Source: Incurvaria masculella
Taxonomy: Eukaryota; Arthropoda; Insecta; Lepidoptera; Incurvariidae
Reading direction: 5' to 3'
Assembly (NCBI GenBank): GCA_946894095.1
Contig: OX335651.1
Coordinates: 7,710,501 to 7,774,500, forward strand
Length of the DNA stretch: 64,000 bases
Part shown: one piece after another, positions 58,047-64,000 of the stretch
How the letters are laid out: every line of letters starts with the position of its first letter
How positions within the stretch are numbered: position 1 is the first letter of the stretch
Position numbers and translations under genes: made by a program
The notes under the pieces: generated by a model
Told to the model about the DNA's origin: nothing
Seen by the model: only the letters and a program-made list of their open reading frames with translations
Database searches by the model: none

Positions 58047-61000
58047 ATGTCACTGCTAGTATGTCGGTGCTGCCTGGAGTCCGGCGGACTCCTTGTGGAT
58101 CTACAGGAAGGTGACTACAGGCAGTGTTTCACGCATTTGGCTGGCATCGTAGTAAGCTATTCATTATGCTACTCGTATGATTAAAATATTTTATGATAAC
58201 ATTTTGTTCATAAACTGGCTTCTGTTAGTGCCAACGCTATACGTAAATTTGGAAAACATTATTGTAGAACAGTGAGATAAGGGATTTCTTGCTCTGAAAA
58301 AAGGTGCTTTCTGTAATTACTTCAAATTGATTGTGGAACCTGCTAACATGAAATGCAAAAGAATTCGAAAGCTACGACAGCGTCAAAAACTAATATGAAA
58401 AAAAAACTATGTACCTAGGTGCTGGAATAAAGAGATTGGTAATTAAATTTCATATTACGAGTAAATATTTATTAAAACCATATTATTTTATCATCTTTTC
58501 ACGAAAAATCTATGGTGCCTACCAGAACTGTGTGTAATTTTTTTTATTATTTGGTGATAAGGTGAAAAACTTTTTTTATAATTTATGGCAGGCCAAAACT
58601 TTTCAGAAATAGGTGTCTCAACTACAAACATAGTTTAAAAATAATTTGCCAAGTTACTTGATTTTCGTAGATCAATATCTACATATTCCATGACTTTAGT
58701 TTTTTCCTCATGAAAAGTGGGTCAAACATTTGAACTTTCTGAAGATTTTCATTTTGCTCTCATTGGTACATTTTAAATTTCCAAACAAAAAATATGTAAG
58801 AAGAAAAAACATGCGTGCAGACGATATTGATTGATTGGTAAAAATTTAATAAATTGGTAAATTTGTTCCAAAATTAATTTAGTTTTTATGGTATAATAGT
58901 TAAACATTGAAGTGACAAAATAATACCTCAATAGTGTGAAAATTGTTAAAAGAGATATTAAATAAAACTATGTGCAAACTTTGAAATATGGCTTGGATTA
59001 GATTTCATTTGAGTAAAGAACTCAGTTAAAGGCTTCTGTCTGCACAGGTGAAGGAATGGGACGGCCTGCCTCAGAGCATCTGTGCAGCGTGCGCTCGGCT
59101 GTTTTCTCAGTTCTCTCTCTTCAGAGAGAAGATCATCAGGAACCACCAGTTCCTTCTAGAAGCTCTGGAACAGAAAAAGGTATTCGACTGCCTATTATAA
59201 TAGATTTACCCTAAGACCTTACGGTATGTTATTAAAATGATTATGGATTTTCACAACTCCAATGAAAGTAAATGAAAATGTCATGCAAGTGTCATAAAAT
59301 AAAAGAACTAAACACAAGCCCCATTCTTACGCACTGATAAATACTAATTATAAGGATGAGTCATCCAAACAATCTTTCAAAAAAATCAGACGGACCAATG
59401 ACCAATTTCCAGCCATTCTCTACTTTTTACATTACATTACATTTTTATTATATAGAAGATATACACTAGCAGCTTGAAGCTGATGCATGTACTTCACGTG
59501 TTGTGTGCTCTTATATATTATGTTTTTTTTTCTATTAGGTAAGTATACTTATTATGAAGTTTTCTTTTTCAAATGTGTGTCAAGTTGATTTTTAAAACTG
59601 TTCAATCAGATAGCACTTATCACTTCTTTTGGTAACTTTCTTGGATTGGAATTGGAACTGGGTGGTATGTTCCTGGTGTTTCCGTTGTGTGACACAAGTG
59701 CAATCACTCTTCTTGATAGGTATTGATATTTATCTTTAGAAAGTACCTGGGTAGGTTTGTTTTGTAACTTCTCCACCTGTCACGTATTTGTAAATTTTTT
59801 TTAACATGTAAAACCTTTGTTAAAACATGTTAGAGTATTAATTGCTATACCTAGCCTATCTACTCAGGAAAGCGAGTTGGTCACAGATGAAAGTGAGACG
59901 CTCTTGCCTGACATCATCAAAAATCAAATGTTATGTTAGTGTTGTTGCAGACTAATTAGAATAATTCGAAAGGGACAGCACTAGGGTTACTCGTTGCTGT
60001 CATTTCATCAGTACGAAAGCATTGAGACCCACCGGTGAGTCACCGTTGAGTTTCTGCTTTAATATCCACATTCTGTGATGCAGGTTACTGAACCTTCTGA
60101 CGTCGAAGCATCAGCGGAAAAGCAGGATCACATTCAAATTGAGATCAAGGAAGAGAGTCTTGATGATTTTCCTACAGAAGATTTTCTACAGACTAATGAT
60201 TTTGGTAGTGGATATGGTGGTGGAAACCCCGAAAGTAAAGGCGAAGTGGAAAAAGCAATCGATTCTCTTGGAAGAAAGAGAAAAAGAAAAGAAAAGGAGA
60301 AGTTGAAGAACAAAAGGTTTGTTGTTTTGACATTATTTTATTGTGGTCCTATAAATATAATGTAAAGAAGCACCTGGCCGGTGGACACTTTTTTTTGGTA
60401 CTAGACATAGCTGCAGCCAACATGCGAACTAGGTGCCATTCCAGGACCTTCTCATATTGCTTGGCTACATTAAACTGGATGGAAAACATGGACACTATCA
60501 TCCAGTGTGATGGTTAATCCTACCACCTAAGGGGAACTACTGTTTAATATGAAATCTGAATCACGGCTAGTGTCATCGTTTGAAAAATGTCACTTATCTA
60601 GCGCCCAATATTGCTTTACCTCGACAGCAAGTCGTCTTGCCATGACTCATAATGCTTGTCACGACAAGTGAAGCGTGCGTTGGTCTGGCGCATGTATTTT
60701 TATTCTAAGAAAAAACCGGTATGGGTGGCTGTGTTGAGAGACCAAAAGCTCAGAAAAGCCAAACAAACCTCACCTCGCGAAACCACCCTCAGCGAGGCAC
60801 CATACCAGCGGATTTGCGGAATATATCGCTGAACCCGCGACATACTCGCTCGGGGCACTGTTCCAGTCACGTGTAGTAGTCACCTAGTGGCACGAAACGT
60901 TTCACTTTGAAACGTTTCGTGCCACTAGTGTTTTATTCGTCGCAATGTGTTAAGGACTAACAATTTTTATAAATCAATATTTCAGTAAGAAATCTGCAAA

Positions 61001-62936
61001 ATCGCAGAAACCATCATCAAAAATACCTCGTGTATTAGTAGAGGTAGATCCTGACAAGATCACCACCATCCGACTAAGTGTTGAGGAGCAACGGAAACGT
61101 CATGAGGCAGAGGCAAGCTCCGCAGCCTACCTAGCCATGCCGCACCGGTGTGAAAAGTGTTATAAGGGATTCAACTATGAAAGGAAGCTCAGTGCACACA
61201 TTGAGAAATATCATAAGGTATGGTCACAACAGGACGACAAAAGATCTATAATAAAAGCCGCTGGTTCTGTGCGGAAGTGTATTCTTAGATCATGGGAAAG
61301 AGTCAATCTCGACCAAGATGGTACCATCGCATATAATAGACCATGGTCGAAGGGCAAAAAAATATATGGACAGCTTTCCATCCAGTTCCATTTAGTCATG
61401 CAATATAAGGAAGGTTCTGGTTCTGGCATGGCATAGTTCAGATGACATGAGGTGGGTTGGGGGTGCCATCCATGACCAGTTAAAATCATGAAATCCGTCG
61501 GTCTTCACCCTGAGAGCCATTCTGTACACTCAATGCTACGAGTATGATAGTGTGCACGCATCCACGACGCTACCACACATCATACCGTGGTCATTTTAGT
61601 GTACAGAATGTGACCTCTGGAACCAGTTCCACACATCAAAGAAGGTTCTCTACATACTTGCTATATGTGACGACTAGCTGCGGTACCCGGCTCCGCTCGG
61701 GTTAGTGTCGGCTAAATTATCTCATGGATAAAAAGTAGCCCACATGACTGGTCCAAAATAGGGTCAAACTGGTCCAGGAAAATGTATCCATGTACCAAAT
61801 GTAATCAAGATCGTTCGAGCCGAAATAGCATGATTTAATGAGAAACATCCAATAATTCCCATTTAGAGCTTCGTTGACGTTTGGTGGCTATTTAAAAAAA
61901 AAATTGCCGCCAGAACCTTTCTGCACTTTCACTGCTACATTGCTTACCTAGTAAGTAACGTGTAACGTAGGTAAGTTTTGCGTGGACTCCAACCCACAGC
62001 CAGCCTCAACATCGAAAACAGTAACCCATCACGAACCTGACTGCTCCTAGAGATGCTATACATTGACAAAATACGCACATAAATCAGGTATTTGGTTCGC
62101 AAGTTATAAGACTTTAACACTCATTACTTACCCTTCTGGTAATGAAGCGTTTTATTATGTAGCCTATAAGTTTTGAGTAGAATCAGGCTGGACGTAGATA
62201 CAATCCGCATCTAAATCGAGTAATTGGTTCTCAAGGATTTTATTCTATTGGTCGCACCTCCGGCGATTTAGCGTGATGCCAAGTAGTCCTAAAGTTGCGG
62301 GAAATACCATGCCGTACTTCGGTACAGTTAGTAAGCTGTACAGTAAGTAAGTTGTACAGTGCCCGCGAATGAGTTAGTCCTGCCGGGTTGGGCCATCTTG
62401 ATCTTCTTTCCCCATTTGTATGGGGAGTTGAGCTTAAGCTGTTTTACCAAGAATTGTTTGGCAGTAGCATTTAGATCTAAGCATGTATTTCATTACTGTG
62501 AACGGAAAACCAGTAAAGTTTCTTTGAGGATTCTTTTTTACTGATAGATCGAATTCGCAGAACTATCAGTTTTTGACGTAACTTGGTGTCGTTTCATAAA
62601 TTTCGTGTCATAAATGAAATTAAAACTAATTGCTGCGTTCGTCGCGAGAGACAAACCAACAACAGCAACTGTTTTACGATGGAGAAAGCTTTTGTTTCAC
62701 TTCACGTCGCGTCTCTGTCTGCAGGCGGGTGCGCCGCACGAGTGCGCGATCTGCGCGCGCACGCTGGCGAGCGCGGCGTCGCTGGCGCTGCACGCGGCGC
62801 GCCACGACACGCTGTACGCGTGCCGCGCCTGCGCGCTCACCACCGCCGACAAGAAGCGGGCGATCGCGCACCACCGCGCCGCGCACGACGGCGTCGAGGC
62901 GCGCGTGCACTGCGCGCACTGCGGGGAGAGCTTTCG
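58047..62936 (+). CDS. ZAD and C2H2 zinc-finger protein, 3' end outside window
   Basis: Exons: 58047-58151, 59048-59179, 60084-60316, 60986-61217, 62725-62936 (ends in phase 2, so it continues beyond). GT/AG borders and frames agree. The N-terminus is a ZAD: C6-x2-C9 (VCRCC) and C47-x2-C50 (ICAAC), zinc-binding dimerisation modules of insect transcription factors. Exon 3 is acidic, then very basic (GRKRKRKEKEKLKNKR), a likely nuclear signal. Finger 1 is C212-C215-H228-H233, finger 2 C241-C244-H257-H261, finger 3 C267-C270-H283-H288, and a fourth begins at C297-C300. An intron at 61218-62724 splits finger 1 from finger 2. A likely 5' UTR acceptor (ttcag) precedes 58023. Exon 5 is extremely GC-rich. 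DNA target unknown. Confidence 0.85.
59180..60083 (+). repeat. ZAD gene intron 2 with dispersed repeat
   Basis: 59868-60045 is copy 2 of the repeat at 46463-46640. The rest (59370-59800) looks like retroposon-derived AT-rich sequence but could not be assigned. Confidence 0.5.
60425..60595 (-). mobile_element. SINE fragment, ZAD gene intron 3
   Basis: Blocks ctaggtgccattccaggacc and tacattaaactggatggaaa are present; the ttgccgcttcgacc block is deleted. Confidence 0.65.
60705..60870 (-). mobile_element. LINE 3'-end fragment, ZAD gene intron 3
   Basis: Reverse complement of the LINE 3' region at 52140-52285 (ctcagcgaggcaccatacca, gcggatttgcgga). Confidence 0.6.
60884..60928. repeat. Perfect 21-bp hairpin, ZAD gene intron 3
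   Basis: Arms 60884-60904 and 60908-60928 with a 3-base loop; core cacgaaacgttt. The arm starts 14 bp after the LINE scrap. Confidence 0.85.
61300..61490 (+). mobile_element. SINE fragment, ZAD gene intron 4
   Basis: Matches gatggtaccatcgcat, gtcgaagggcaa, ttccatccagttcca and ggcatggcatagttcaga, ending in a short tail. Confidence 0.7.
61670..62315 (-). mobile_element. Retroposon-like tract and inverted copy of the 12.4-kb composite repeat
   Basis: 61675-61860 has an RTE-like beginning (gcggtacccggctccgctcg). 61915-62315 is the reverse complement of 12367-12770, including the sequence that weakly resembles 5S rRNA (ggtaac-type run near 62025). Confidence 0.6.
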
Positions 62937-64000
62937 GTGAGCGGCGTTGCCGACAACCACTTCTCCAATGGAGAGGACGGCTGCCAAACTTTACCACCAG
63001 ATGGCGCCACAAAAAACTATGCCACGGTTTCATTTCAAGGTTATAGGTTGTTTACCAATTAAACTGAGTTAATATGAATAGCTACATTGAATTGGATGTA
63101 AAACACGGACAATGTGACTGCCGCGAGTAAACATAACCTCTACGCGATACCTTGGCATAGTTTTATGTCGCGACATCTGGTGGTAAAGCTATGCGCCGTG
63201 CACCCCATTCCCCAAAAACGTGGAATATGAACAAAGTTTTAATTGACAATTTTGAATCAGCAAAAAAAAAGTTCTGCAGCTGACGGCCGGCTCACACCTC
63301 GGGAGATTTTATTAAAATAATTTTTCGAATTAAAAAAAAAGGTCATGCGGCCAGAAAACTGAATTATCCGTGGAGTCGCCAATTCCCCGACGCTTGCATT
63401 CCCCAGCATTTTCTATTTGGGGAATCATAGAGCGATCGGCAACGCGATCAAGGCACACCTAGTAGTACTAACTACTAACGAGATGCTTCGATTTAAACGG
63501 TCTACAATTACAGTGTACACGGCGAACACAAGAGTCTCGATACAGGTTGCACGCACAAAGCTGTCAGCATAACAAATGGCTTGTGAATGCTTACGGAAAC
63601 AAAAAAGAAACCATCCTGATCCAAATTTGAACAGATCTCCTTAAATTTGAATCTAATCAATTCCTCTAAGCTGTACTTAAATTTCAATCTATCAATCAAT
63701 TCATCAGTTTGTAAAAAACACAGTCAAAAGACAACAACTACACCATATGAATGTCAAAATGTGTCATATCGTTCACAGTACGCCATTTAGAGAGCTGTCA
63801 GCGCTATCGGGAGCATACGCTTATCGTATTGGCTTATCATATAAGCTTAGCGTTTGTTCTTGGCCTTAAGCTGTTCTACCATAAATTTAAGTTTGGCGGT
63901 AGCGTTTAGGTCTAGGTTTGTTTATTAAATTATTTCATGCGTGTGGATGGAAAAATATATTTAAACCAGTGAAGTTTCTTTGCAGGTTCTTCTTTACTAA
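62405..64000 (+). repeat. Direct repeat pair around ZAD exon 5
   Basis: 62405-62545 and 63857-64000 share cttaagctgtt, the gtagc(a/g)tttag block and agtaaagtttctttg (agtgaagtttctttg in the second). The second copy runs to the window edge and contains ttctttgcag, a false splice acceptor. Between exon 5 and it (62937-63856) I see no exon, only a 50-bp SINE scrap (63078-63130, -). Confidence 0.6.

Noticed and set aside
61137..61436. Frame running from ZAD exon 4 through position 61436
   Set aside because: Finger 1 is real, but after 61217 there is a good splice donor and then SINE sequence, so the extension is intronic.
62583..63062. 159-codon and 138-codon frames in ZAD exon 5
   Set aside because: They are alternative frames of the GC-rich exon; the frame giving CxxC and HxxxH fingers in phase with exon 4 is the real one.
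63984..64000. Possible exon after ttctttgcag at the right edge
   Set aside because: The region is one copy of a direct repeat whose partner is at 62405-62545, so the acceptor is probably chance.
1..64000. A novel multi-gene system such as a defence island or biosynthetic cluster
   Set aside because: The four genes have unrelated roles apart from the spz pair, and the rest is transposon debris. Nothing supports functional clustering.

Overview
This is AT-rich nuclear DNA of a lepidopteran insect, inferred from three things: split genes with short exons; a Spätzle-1-type cytokine precursor with the IAQR activation site known from moths; and dense repeats of types common in moths and butterflies. 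No bacterial operon, tRNA gene, rRNA gene or CRISPR array was seen.

Four protein-coding genes can be assembled exon by exon. (1) 22933-26691 (+) encodes a secreted Spätzle-family cystine-knot protein of 214 aa in six exons. (2) 37818-49808 (+) encodes a second, longer Spätzle-family precursor of 339 aa, also in six exons. It has a signal peptide, a pro-domain, an IAQR site and a seven-cysteine knot, and is best called Spätzle-1. Both genes have the same intron phases (0-1-0-0-2) and an identical 108-nt fourth exon, so they are ancient tandem duplicates. Such proteins are Toll-receptor ligands released by protease cleavage. (3) 52487-54404 (-) encodes a CutA1-type protein; two exons were found, but not the N-terminal exon. 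(4) 58047-62936 (+) is the 5' part of a ZAD-C2H2 zinc-finger transcription-factor gene that runs off the right edge. Genes 3 and 4 are divergently oriented.

The left third (1-22.7 kb) has no gene I can support, apart from a CpG-rich patch near 3.4-3.9 kb that could be a promoter. The rest is mobile DNA, much of it inside introns. It includes about 20 pieces of one tRNA-headed SINE family, one relative with a 5S-rRNA-like head, and nine copies of a GGAC-rich repeat bounded by AGGGTTCCGTACCC and CCGGCCAAGTGCGAGTC. It also includes palindromic MITEs (three back to back at 13.6-14.0 kb, others nested), a 630-bp foldback element, a mariner fragment, two fragments of an unassigned retroelement-like protein, and several Jockey/CR1-like LINE remnants.

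I see no coherent new multi-gene system. The most notable points are the paired spz genes, the 5S-like SINE head, the foldback element, a perfect 49-bp inverted repeat beside a cutA splice donor, and an inverted copy of a spz1 splice donor across a SINE.
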